Source: Kitasatospora sp. NBC_00458 (GTDB taxonomy: Bacteria; Actinomycetota; Actinomycetes; Streptomycetales; Streptomycetaceae). From it: a DNA stretch of 64,000 nt. The notes below the pieces were generated by a model. That model did no database searches and was not told the DNA's origin. It worked only from the letters and a program-made list of their open reading frames with translations. The position numbers were made by a program, and so were the translations under genes. Positions 7,978-15,904 of this stretch are shown piece after piece (position 1 is the stretch's first letter; each line of letters begins with the position of its first letter). Location: the NCBI RefSeq assembly GCF_036013975.1, contig NZ_CP107904.1:1550001-1614000 (forward strand), in the 5' to 3' direction.

Positions 7978-9120
7978 TCACGCCACCCGGCGGGCCCCTT
8001 CGGACGGGATCGCGGTGTGGATGTGGGGCTCGGCGTACCCGGCGGCCGCGAACGCCGCGGTGACCTCCTCCGCCACGGCCTCCGCCACGCCCGTCTCCAC
8101 CAGGGCGATCACCGAGCCGCCGAAGCCGCCGCCGGTCATCCGGGCCCCGAGCGCCCCGGCGGCGACGGCCGTGGCGGCGGCGAGGTCGGTCTCGGGGCAG
8201 GAGACCCGGTAGTCGTCGCGCAGCGACGCGTGGCCGGCGGTGAGGATCGGCCCGAGGGCGGCCGGACCACGGCGGTCCAGCTCCGCGAGGGCCTGCTCGA
8301 CCCGCGCGTTCTCGGTCACCACGTGGCGGACCAACGGGCGGAGCTCCTCCGGGAGTTCCGGAAGGGTGACCGGGAGCTCGGCCACCGAGAGGTCGCGCAG
8401 CGCCGACAGCCCGAGCAGGGCGGCCGCCCGCTCGCACCCGGCCCGCAGTGCCGCGTAGGCGCCGTCGCCGAGGTCGTGCTGCACCCGGGTGTCGATGACG
8501 AGCAGGGCCAGACCGGCGCCCGCGAGGTCGAGCGGGACGTGCCGGGCGGACAGGTCGCGGGTGTCCAGGTGGAGGGCGGCGCCGGCCCGGCAGGCCATCG
8601 AGGCCATCTGGTCCATGATCCCGCAGGGCACCCCGACGAACTCGTTCTCCGCCCGCTGGGCGAGCAGGGCGAGCCGGCGGGCGTCCAGGCCGAGCCCGTA
8701 CAGGCCGTCGTACGCGATGGCGACGGCGCATTCGAGCGCGGCGGAGGAGGACAGGCCCGCGCCCGCGGGCACGTCGCTGTCGAACGTCAGGTCGGCGCCG
8801 CCGACGGGGTGGCCGGCCTGCCGCAGGGTCCACACGACGGCGGCCGGGTACGCGGCCCAGCCCTTCACCCGGCCGGGGGCCAGCTCGGCGACGTCCAGCT
8901 CGACGACCTCTCCGGGCGTCCGGGAGGAGTGCAGGCGGAGCAGGGTGTCGGAACGGCGGCGGCCCTGGACGCGGACGGTCTGCGGCAGGGCGATCGGGAG
9001 CACGAACCCGTCGTTGTAGTCGGTGTGTTCGCCGATCAGGTTGACCCGGCCGGGGGCCGCCCAGACGCCTTCCGGAGCGTGGCCGTACAGCTCCGCGAAG
9101 GCGGTGGAGGTCGTGGTCAT
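7978..9120 (-). CDS. galK: Galactokinase
   Basis: Protein of 380 aa, the usual length, that phosphorylates D-galactose at C1 with ATP in the Leloir pathway. The GHMP signature motifs are all present: the galactose-binding 'PGRVNLIGEHTDYNDGFVLP' at about 23-42, the ATP loop 'VPAGAGLSSSAALE' and the third motif 'GARMTGGGFGG' near the C-terminus. The start codon overlaps the stop of galT (ATGA, 9117-9120), so translation is coupled to galT. No galE lies between or after them in this window. Confidence 0.97.
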   Translation of the reverse strand: MTTTSTAFAELYGHAPEGVWAAPGRVNLIGEHTDYNDGFVLPIALPQTVRVQGRRRSDTLLRLHSSRTPGEVVELDVAELAPGRVKGWAAYPAAVVWTLRQAGHPVGGADLTFDSDVPAGAGLSSSAALECAVAIAYDGLYGLGLDARRLALLAQRAENEFVGVPCGIMDQMASMACRAGAALHLDTRDLSARHVPLDLAGAGLALLVIDTRVQHDLGDGAYAALRAGCERAAALLGLSALRDLSVAELPVTLPELPEELRPLVRHVVTENARVEQALAELDRRGPAALGPILTAGHASLRDDYRVSCPETDLAAATAVAAGALGARMTGGGFGGSVIALVETGVAEAVAEEVTAAFAAAGYAEPHIHTAIPSEGARRVA

Positions 9121-10283
9121 TGCTGCTCCCCGCCGGTGGTGGTCGCGACCTCGCGCAGACGCCGGGCGGCGTCCTCCGGGGCGACGTCGTTCATGAAGGC
9201 CTCCATGCCGGACTCGGTGCCGGCGAGGTACTTGAGCTTGTCGGCGGTCCGCCGGACGGTGAACAGCTCCAGGTGCAGGGCGAGTTCACCGCCGTCGACG
9301 GTCGGGGCCTGGTGCCAGGCCGAGATGTACGGCGCCGGTACGTGCCGCTCCGCATCGCCGAAGAGCCGGTCGAAACGGCGCAGCAGCTCCAGGTAGACGC
9401 CGGGGAGTTCGGCACGCTCGTCCTCGTCCAGACCGGTCAGGTCGGGGACCCGGCGGTGCGGGTGGAGGTGAACCTCGTAGGGCCAGCGGGCGGCGAAGGG
9501 GACGAAGGCCGTCCAGTGCTCGCCTGCGAGCACGACCCGCTCGCCGTCCGCGCGTTCGGCGGCGACCAGGTCCTCGAAGAGGTTGCGTCCGGTGGCCGCG
9601 CGGTGCCGGGCGGCCTGCTCGATCATGCGGGCGGTCCGCGGGGTGGTGAACGGCAGGGCGTAGATCTGGCCGTGCGGGTGGGCGAGGGTGACGCCGATCT
9701 CGGGGCCGCGGTTCTCGAAGCAGTAGACCTGCCGGACGCCTTCCAGCGCGGAGAGTTCGGCGGTGCGGTCGGTCCAGGCGTCGAGCACCAGCCGGGCGCG
9801 GTCCTCGTCGAGGTCGGCGAAGGAGGCGGAGTGGTCGGCGGTGAAGCAGACCACCTCGCACCGGCCGGTCCCGGGGCGGGTGGTGTGCAGCGGGTCGCCG
9901 GAGGTCGGCTGCACGGGGTGGGTGGCGGGGTTCCCGGCGAGCGAGGGGAAGCGGTTCTCGAAGACCGCGACCTGGTAGTCGGCGGCCGGGATCTCGCTGA
10001 GCCGCCCGTCCCGCGAGGGGCAGAGCGGGCACTGGTCGGCGGGCGGGTGGTAGGTGCGGACCTGGCGGTGCGCGGCGACGGTCACCCAGGCGCCGGTCAG
10101 CGGATCGAGCCGCACCTCCGAGGAGGGGGCGGCGGCGTCCAGCGGCCGCAGGTCGGCCGCGTCCCGGCCTGCGGGGGCCTCGCCGCGGTCGAAGTAGATC
10201 AGTTCACGGCCGTCGGCCAGCCTTGCGGCGGTCCTGGTCGTCGAACCGGCCAGGCCGGCCGTCGTGGTCACCGTTGCGGCCAT
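9117..10283 (-). CDS. galT: Galactose-1-phosphate uridylyltransferase
   Basis: Protein of 388 aa that swaps UMP between UDP-glucose and galactose-1-phosphate. The active-site histidine motif is in 'GVTLAHPHGQIYALPF' (HPHGQ), and 'CPLCPS' and 'NRFPSLAGN' match family positions. The ATG at 10283 is chosen because AAGGGAG precedes it by about 6 nt; a longer frame starts 48 bp upstream without such support. First gene of a galT-galK operon; the promoter region directly upstream carries four phased repeats. Confidence 0.95.
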   Translation of the reverse strand: MAATVTTTAGLAGSTTRTAARLADGRELIYFDRGEAPAGRDAADLRPLDAAAPSSEVRLDPLTGAWVTVAAHRQVRTYHPPADQCPLCPSRDGRLSEIPAADYQVAVFENRFPSLAGNPATHPVQPTSGDPLHTTRPGTGRCEVVCFTADHSASFADLDEDRARLVLDAWTDRTAELSALEGVRQVYCFENRGPEIGVTLAHPHGQIYALPFTTPRTARMIEQAARHRAATGRNLFEDLVAAERADGERVVLAGEHWTAFVPFAARWPYEVHLHPHRRVPDLTGLDEDERAELPGVYLELLRRFDRLFGDAERHVPAPYISAWHQAPTVDGGELALHLELFTVRRTADKLKYLAGTESGMEAFMNDVAPEDAARRLREVATTTGGEQQ

Positions 10284-10316
10284 GTCCCGCTCCCTTGCAT
10301 GGAACTCCCCTTCAAC

Positions 10317-10351
10317 AACATGAACAAACAATATCTAACATTTACCAACAT
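10317..10351 (-). promoter_or_regulatory. gal operator: four AACAW repeats with exact 10-bp period
   Basis: AACAT, AACAA, AACAT, AACAT occur at 10317, 10327, 10337 and 10347; on the transcribed strand these read ATGTT/TTGTT. The block is the only AT-rich DNA nearby and begins 34 bp upstream of the galT start, where -10/-35 elements should lie. Repeats in register with the helix suggest a multimeric repressor of the DeoR type (TGTT-rich operators), but no such regulator is encoded in the window. Confidence 0.65.
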
Positions 10352-10659
10352 GGCTGCCACCCATCGTCGCACGGCCCGCCGGGCACCCGGCGGGACGCGG
10401 TGGCGGAGGCCGGTGGCCGGGACACCCGGCACCCCGGGAGGCCCTGCGGGGGACGTTCGGCACGAGGGGCCGGCCGGTCGGAGACGGATGGCCCGGGCGG
10501 GGCCTCGGCGGCAAGACGCTCAACACGGCGGGGACGCCCCGGAGGCGGACCTCCGACGCCGAACCGCCCGTCCCGCCCGAGCCGGACGGGCGGGCGGGCG
10601 GGCCGGACGGACGGACGGGCCGGACGGGCCGGACAGGCGGGACCTCGGCGGCAGGACGC
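10352..10659. other. Non-coding stretch with a decayed copy of the MFS gene 3' end
   Basis: No coding region is convincing here. Bases 10501-10548 match 10641-10688 at 42 of 48 positions, offset exactly 140 bp. The second copy spans the stop codon and last codons of the MFS gene, so the first looks like an old duplication of that 3' end. Between them is GGAC/GGCC low-complexity DNA. Confidence 0.55.
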
Positions 10660-12033
10660 TCAGCGCGGCAGGGACGCCCCGGGGGCGGTCCGTCGGCGCC
10701 GAGCCACCCGGGCGGGGCGGTCGGCCGCGGCAGGTCGGGCGACCCGGTCCGGGCGCCAGGCGCGGGTGGCCAGGAGCGCCGAGCCGAGGGCGAGGACCCC
10801 GAGGGCGACGGTGGCGGCCGGGAGGCCGGCGGTGGCGCCGAGCCAGCCCGCCAGGGGGTAGGCGAGCAGCCAGCAGCCGTGCGAGAGCGAGAACTGGGCG
10901 GTGAAGGCCGCGGGCAGCTCCGCCGCCGGCACCGCGGCGCGCAGCAGTCGGCCGCCGGGAGTGAGGATCAGCGAGCCCGCCGCACCGAGACCCGCCCAGA
11001 CGGCGAGCAGTGCGGGCCACCGCCATCCGCCACCACCCCCACCACCGTCGCCACCGCCACCACCGCCCGTCGTCGTGAGGACGGCGAGGACGGCGAGCAG
11101 TCCGGCGATGCCGAAGGCCGCGGGGAGCATGACCCTGCGGTCGGCCACCCGCTCCAGGACCCGGGGCAGGAGCAGCGCGACCACCATCGAGCCGCCGCCG
11201 TACGCGCCGAGCGCGAGCGGCACGTCCCCGGCGGATCGGCCCAGCCGGTCGCGGACGTAGACGACGGTGTTGACGATCACCATGGCGCCGCCGGCGGCGA
11301 CGGCGAGGTCCAGGGCGAGCAGCGCCCGCAGGCGCGGGACGGACAGGAAGAGCCGTAGTCCGTCGAGCGACCTGGCCGCGAGGGACGGCGTCCGCGCCGG
11401 GCCTCCTGTGGCCGACGCTTCCCCCGACCCGCTCCTCCCGCCGCCCGCCGCCGTGCGGGCCGCCGCGACCGGCAGGACCGCCGAGACCACCAGGACCGCC
11501 GAGGCGACGAACCCGACCACCGTCCCCCAGAACAGCCAGCGGTAGCCGACCAGGGCGAGCAGTCCGGCGGCCAGCGCCGGGCTGACCAGGCTCTCGGTGT
11601 CGTAGGCCAGCCGGGACAGCGACAGCGCCCGGGTGTAGTCGCGCTCGTCGGGCAGCACCTCGGGGATCACCGACTGGAACGCCGGGGTGAACGTCGCCGA
11701 GGCCGCCTGCAGGACGAAGATCAGCAGGTAGACCTGCCAGACGCTGGTGACGAAGGGCAGTCCGAGCGCCACCGCCGCCCGGGCCAGGTCGGCGGCGACC
11801 AGCAGCCGGCGGCGCGGGATCCGGTGGGCGAGCGCGGCGACGACCGGGGCGATCCCGACGTACGCCGCCATCTTGATCGCCAGGGCGGTGCCGAGCACCG
11901 ATCCGGCGGCGGGGCCGGCCAGGTCGTAGGCGAGCAGGCCGAGCGCCACGGTGGCCAGGCCGGTTCCGGCGAGGGCGACCACCTGGGCGGCGAAGAGGTG
12001 GCGGTAGGTGCGGTCACGGAGCACGGAGAGCAC
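10660..12033 (-). CDS. MFS transporter (efflux type)
   Basis: Integral membrane protein of 457 aa with about 12 hydrophobic segments, starting 'VLSVLRDRTYRHLFAAQVVALAGTG', typical of the DHA-like drug exporters found with ArsR regulators. The GTG at 12033 has GGAG 6 nt upstream. A central loop of Gly/Asp (from a CCACCA-type DNA repeat near 11030-11075) is unusual and looks like microsatellite growth in an extramembrane loop. The ArsR regulator gene lies upstream on the same strand, 180 bp away. Substrate unknown. Confidence 0.85.
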   Translation of the reverse strand: MLSVLRDRTYRHLFAAQVVALAGTGLATVALGLLAYDLAGPAAGSVLGTALAIKMAAYVGIAPVVAALAHRIPRRRLLVAADLARAAVALGLPFVTSVWQVYLLIFVLQAASATFTPAFQSVIPEVLPDERDYTRALSLSRLAYDTESLVSPALAAGLLALVGYRWLFWGTVVGFVASAVLVVSAVLPVAAARTAAGGGRSGSGEASATGGPARTPSLAARSLDGLRLFLSVPRLRALLALDLAVAAGGAMVIVNTVVYVRDRLGRSAGDVPLALGAYGGGSMVVALLLPRVLERVADRRVMLPAAFGIAGLLAVLAVLTTTGGGGGGDGGGGGGGWRWPALLAVWAGLGAAGSLILTPGGRLLRAAVPAAELPAAFTAQFSLSHGCWLLAYPLAGWLGATAGLPAATVALGVLALGSALLATRAWRPDRVARPAAADRPARVARRRRTAPGASLPR

Positions 12034-12129
12034 GGGGGACTCCGATCGACTCGGCGCGCGAGGTGCGCGATGCGCGCGTGGGGCGCGAGGGCTCGAACCA
12101 GGGACGTCTCCTCCAGGATAGGACAACAT

Positions 12130-12145
12130 GTGCATACGTGTGCAC
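12130..12145. promoter_or_regulatory. Candidate ArsR operator upstream of the MFS gene
   Basis: Inverted repeat GTGCA-N6-TGCAC about 100 bp upstream of the MFS start. The surrounding ACGTGTGCACCT (12137-12148) recurs with one change (ACGTGCGCACCT) inside the first codons of the ArsR gene near 12537. Imperfect dyads of this size suit ArsR/SmtB dimers. Binding is inferred only. Confidence 0.4.
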
Positions 12146-12213
12146 CTATTGGAGATGGATCCCCTCCGCGAACGCCGCTCCCGCGCGGGGACACCTCACC
12201 CGCGCCGGGTCGC

Positions 12214-12570
12214 TCAGTCGTGCGGGGGCAGCCCGCTGATCTGGTGGTCCGCGACGTTCAGCGCCTCGTGCACCAGCCGGCGCAGATGGCCGTGGCGCAG
12301 CGTGTAGACCACCCGCCGGCCGTCCTTGCGGGTGGCCACCAGACCGGCCAGCCGCAGCTTGCTCAGGTGCTGGCTCACCGACGGCCGGGCCGCACCGCAG
12401 TACTCCGTCAGCGTCGTCACGTCGGCCTCGCCCTCGCTCAGCCGCTGCATCAGGGCGAGCCTGGTCCGGTCGGCGAGCAGGGCCAGGATCCCGGCGGCCA
12501 CGTCGAGCCGCTCGTCCGCACCGGACTCCTGCGACACGTGCGCACCTGACACCTGGAGGCTCCCGCTCAT
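12214..12570 (-). CDS. ArsR-family winged-helix repressor
   Basis: Protein of 118 aa. Winged helix in residues about 20-105: 'AGILALLADRTRLALMQRLSEGEADVTTLTEYCGAARPSVSQHLSKLRLAGLV' with recognition helix 'RPSVSQHLSKLRLAGLV' and wing 'RKDGRRVVYTL'. No ELCVC-type Cys metal site is seen; a single Cys is present in 'TEYCGAA', so a metal role is uncertain. His residues near the C-terminus ('HLRRLVHEALNVADH') could form the alpha5 site. The ATG at 12570 gives the usual family length. It likely represses the MFS gene downstream. Confidence 0.9.
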   Translation of the reverse strand: MSGSLQVSGAHVSQESGADERLDVAAGILALLADRTRLALMQRLSEGEADVTTLTEYCGAARPSVSQHLSKLRLAGLVATRKDGRRVVYTLRHGHLRRLVHEALNVADHQISGLPPHD

Positions 12571-12785
12571 GGCCTCATCGTAAGGGGCGCACGACCCGCC
12601 CTCACCCGCCGGGAACCCACCGATTCGCGCCCTACGCCACCCTTGCGCCCCTGCCGCACGCCGACCCCGCGACGGACCTCGACGACGGACCCCGCGACGG
12701 ACCCCGCGCGGGCCCGCCGACGAGGCTCGCCCCCCCACAGGGGCCCGCCCGCACCGGAACCCGCGTGCCTTGATTGGATACGTGG

Positions 12786-13283
12786 ATGGACGACGACCTC
12801 CACCCGGAATCGGGCCTCGCCAAGAGCGTCTGGGACGACACCGACTTCGAGGACATGGGCTGGCACGACGCCACCGTCCACGGCCTGTACCTCCAGCCGA
12901 CCGACCTCCTGCCGCGGCTGCTGCTCGACCTCGACTACGTCGTCCGCTGGGTCCACCCGGAAAGGCGCTCGAAGTCCTTCTCCTTCTGGGTGGCCCCGGT
13001 GACCCTGGTGTTCGAGGAGGTCTGGGACCTCACGGGCGGCCTCGACCTCACCAGCGGGATCCCCACGCTGGAGATCGCCGATCTGCACCGGCTGACGCCG
13101 GACGACGGCCGGGAGGAATATCCGCTCTGGCACGTCGAAGGCCATGAGTTCGACCTCAGGTTCCGGTCCGACGGCTTCCGCCAGTACTTCCGGCAGGCGC
13201 CGCGGCACGTCCCCGGCCCGGAACTGTCGCCGACGGAGCGCGGCGGGTGCGCGTTCACGGAGGCGGGCTTCGACGGACGCTGA
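12786..13283 (+). CDS. Conserved hypothetical protein
   Basis: Acidic soluble protein of 165 aa, start taken at ATG 12786 (a TTG 12 bp upstream is possible; neither has a clear ribosome site). It lacks signal peptide and membrane segments. Aromatic-rich strands such as 'WHDATVHGLYLQP' and 'FSFWVAPVTLVFEEVWDL' suggest a small beta-rich fold. I do not recognise the family. It is flanked by the ArsR gene (divergent) and paaK (convergent), with no operon partner. Confidence 0.65.
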   Translation: MDDDLHPESGLAKSVWDDTDFEDMGWHDATVHGLYLQPTDLLPRLLLDLDYVVRWVHPERRSKSFSFWVAPVTLVFEEVWDLTGGLDLTSGIPTLEIADLHRLTPDDGREEYPLWHVEGHEFDLRFRSDGFRQYFRQAPRHVPGPELSPTERGGCAFTEAGFDGR

Positions 13284-13326
13284 CGCGTTCTCCCCGCCGG
13301 GAGGCCGGCGGCGGGTCCCGGCCCGC

Positions 13327-14676
13327 TCAGCCCTCCCGGAGGTCCTCGATCCGGCGGATCTTGCCGACCGACCGCTCCAGGCTGTACGGGTCCAGCACCT
13401 CGACGTCCACGCTCACCCCGACGCCGTCCTTGACGTCCCGCGCGATGGCCGCCACCGCCGCCTCCCGCTCCGCGGGCCCGGCGTCCGGCCGCGCCTCGAC
13501 GCGGACGGTCATGTGGTCCAGGCGGCCCCGGCGGGTCAGCCGGAGCAGGAAGTGCGGCGCGACGGCCGGGGTCCGCAGGAGGACCTCCTCGATCTGGGTC
13601 GGGAAGACGTTGACCCCGCGCAGGATGATCATGTCGTCGCAGCGCCCGGTGACCTTGGCGATCCGGCGGAACGCGGGGCGGGCGGTGCCGGGCAGCAGCC
13701 GGGTGAGGTCGCGGGTGCGGTAGCGGACGACCGGCAGCGCCTCCTTGGTGAGCGAGGTGAGGACCAGCTCGCCGTCCTCGCCGTCCGGCAGCGCCCGGTC
13801 CGTGAACGGGTCCACCACCTCCGGGTAGAAGTGGTCCTCCCAGACGTGCAGGCCGTCCTTGGTCTCGACGCACTCCTGGGCGACGCCGGGGCCCATCACC
13901 TCGGAGAGGCCGTATATGTCGACGGCGTGGATGTCCATCCGCCGCTCGATCTCCCCACGCATCTCCTCCGTCCACGGCTCGGCGCCGAAGATCCCGACCC
14001 GCAGCGAGGTGGTGCGCGGGTCCACGCCCTGGCGCTCGAACTCGTCGAGGAGGGTCAGCAGGTAGGACGGGGTGACCATGATGATCTCGGGCCGGAGGTC
14101 CTGGATCAGCCGGACCTGGCGGGCCGTCATGCCGCCGGAGGCGGGGATCACCGTGCAGCCGGCCCGTTCGGCGCCGGCGTGCGCGCCCAGGCCGCCGGTG
14201 AACAGCCCGTAGCCGTAGGCGATGTGCACCGTCTGGCCGGGCCGGCCGCCGGCCGCGCGGATCGATCGGGCGACCACGTCGGCCCAGACGTCGAGGTCGT
14301 GCTCGGTGTAGCCGACCACCGTCGGGCGGCCGGTGGTCCCGCTGGAGGCGTGGATCCGGCGCACCCGCTCCCTGGGGACGGCGAACATGCCGAACGGGTA
14401 GGTGTCGCGCAGGTCGGCCTTGGTGGTGAAGGGGAACCGCGCGAGGTCGGCGAGGGTCCGGCAGTCCCCGGGGGCCACCCCGGCGGCGTCGAACTTCCGG
14501 CGGTAGAGCTCGACGTTCTCGTAGGCGTGGCGCAGCGTGGCCCGCAGGTGCTCCAACTGGTGGGCCCTCAGTTCACCGGCGGTCATCCGCTCCCCGGCGT
14601 CCAGCAGGCCGTCCGGGAGCGGCTCGCCCAGGCGCCTCCCCGGGGCGGCCGGTCCGGTCGCGTCCTTGCCGGTCAT
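13327..14676 (-). CDS. paaK: Phenylacetate-CoA ligase
   Basis: Protein of 449 aa, ANL-superfamily ligase that activates phenylacetate with ATP and CoA. The AMP-binding loop 'ASSGTTGRPTVVGYT' lies near residue 110, 'IYGLSEVMGPGVA' gives the A5 motif, and 'YRTRDLTRL' plus 'GRCDDMIILRGVNVFPTQIEEVL' are hallmark PaaK motifs; the C-terminal lid ends 'SVGKIRRIEDLREG' with the conserved Lys. The ATG at 14676 has GGAG 5 nt upstream. No other paa gene is in the window, so it may serve a stand-alone aryl-CoA role. Confidence 0.93.
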   Translation of the reverse strand: MTGKDATGPAAPGRRLGEPLPDGLLDAGERMTAGELRAHQLEHLRATLRHAYENVELYRRKFDAAGVAPGDCRTLADLARFPFTTKADLRDTYPFGMFAVPRERVRRIHASSGTTGRPTVVGYTEHDLDVWADVVARSIRAAGGRPGQTVHIAYGYGLFTGGLGAHAGAERAGCTVIPASGGMTARQVRLIQDLRPEIIMVTPSYLLTLLDEFERQGVDPRTTSLRVGIFGAEPWTEEMRGEIERRMDIHAVDIYGLSEVMGPGVAQECVETKDGLHVWEDHFYPEVVDPFTDRALPDGEDGELVLTSLTKEALPVVRYRTRDLTRLLPGTARPAFRRIAKVTGRCDDMIILRGVNVFPTQIEEVLLRTPAVAPHFLLRLTRRGRLDHMTVRVEARPDAGPAEREAAVAAIARDVKDGVGVSVDVEVLDPYSLERSVGKIRRIEDLREG

Positions 14677-14720
14677 CGGGTCTCCTTCGCGCCGTGGCAC
14701 CCGCCCGACCCACCAACCGA

Positions 14721-14732
14721 CCGATCATTCGG
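14721..14732. promoter_or_regulatory. Possible PaaR-like operator upstream of paaK
   Basis: Small dyad CCGA-TCAT-TCGG, 45 bp upstream of the paaK start in the divergent paaK/ABC promoter region. The look of the site (ACCGACCGATCATTCGG) is like TetR-type operators reported for phenylacetate genes, but a single imperfect site is weak evidence. Confidence 0.3.
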
Positions 14733-14944
14733 CTCCTGTCGGACCGGGCCATTGACTCAGTACCCGAACCACGTGTCAAGGCCCGCCGCGCCGACGGGGC
14801 CGGGGCCACCCGGGGGTCGGCCCCACCGGCCCGGGTCGCCCCCGGCCCGATATCTGCCGAACGGCAGATGGCAGCGGCCCTCCGGTCCGGAAGGCTCGGA
14901 CCCGTCACCTTCCACCCCTCGCACCGGCCGGGAGAGCGGAGCAC

Positions 14945-15904
14945 ATGCCCCACCTCGAACGCGAACCAGAACTCGACCTCGTCGACGTCACCAAGGTCTA
15001 CCGGGGCGGCAAGCGCGCCGTCGACGGCCTCTCGCTCCGGCTCCGTCCGGGACTGCTCGGCCTGCTCGGCCCGAACGGCGCGGGCAAGTCCTCGCTGATG
15101 CGGATCGTCGCCACCGTGACCCGGCCGACCAGCGGCCGCGTGCTCTACCAGGGCGCCGACGTGCTCGCCGAACCCGACCTGCTCCGCCGCCGACTCGGCT
15201 TCCTCCCCCAGGACTTCGGCGTCCACCCGAACCTCACCGCGCCCGCGTTCCTGGCCTACCTGGCCGCCGCCAAGGGCCTCCCGGCCCGCGCCGCACGGGC
15301 CCGGATCGACGAACTGCTCGCCCTGGTCAACCTCACCGAGGCAGTCCGGCGGCCGCTCGGCGCGTACTCCGGCGGCATGCTGCGCCGCGTCGGCATCGCC
15401 CAGGCACTGCTCGGCGACCCCCGGGTGATCGTGGTCGACGAGCCCACCGCCGGGCTCGACCCGGAGGAGCGGGTCCGGTTCCGGAACCTGCTGAGCACCC
15501 TCGCCGCCGACCGCGTGGTGCTGCTCTCCACCCACATCGTCTCGGACGTCGAGTCGGTCGCCGGGGACATCGCGGTCGTCGCCGGCGGCCGGCTGCTGCG
15601 CCGGGGCACCCCCGAGGAGCTGCTGCGCGACCAGGCCGGGCGGGTCTGGGAGACGACCGTCGACCCGGCGGCGGTGCCCGCCGTCCAGGAGCGGTACGTG
15701 GTGAGCCGGATGGTCCGCACGGGCGACGGGCGCCTCCGGCTGCGGCTGCTCTCGGACGGCGCGCCGTCCGCCGACGCCGTGCCGGTCGCACCGGACCTGG
15801 AGGACGCCTACCTGGCCCTGGTCCGGGCCCCGGGCGGTGCGGCCGCCCCGGGCGCGGGCCCGGGTGCGGTCGCGGGCCCGAGCGGGTGGGGGGTGCGGCG
15901 GTGA
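14945..15904 (+). CDS. ABC transporter ATP-binding protein
   Basis: Protein of 319 aa that powers the permease encoded next. Walker A GPNGAGKS (42-49), Q-loop in 'LGFLPQDFGV', signature 'YSGGMLRR' and Walker B 'VIVVDEPTAGLDP' are all intact, followed by the H-loop 'LLSTHIVSD'. The C-terminal ~70 residues form an extra domain of the type found in DrrA-like/ABC-2 systems. Its stop overlaps the permease start (GTGA, 15901-15904). Confidence 0.93.
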   Translation: MPHLEREPELDLVDVTKVYRGGKRAVDGLSLRLRPGLLGLLGPNGAGKSSLMRIVATVTRPTSGRVLYQGADVLAEPDLLRRRLGFLPQDFGVHPNLTAPAFLAYLAAAKGLPARAARARIDELLALVNLTEAVRRPLGAYSGGMLRRVGIAQALLGDPRVIVVDEPTAGLDPEERVRFRNLLSTLAADRVVLLSTHIVSDVESVAGDIAVVAGGRLLRRGTPEELLRDQAGRVWETTVDPAAVPAVQERYVVSRMVRTGDGRLRLRLLSDGAPSADAVPVAPDLEDAYLALVRAPGGAAAPGAGPGAVAGPSGWGVRR

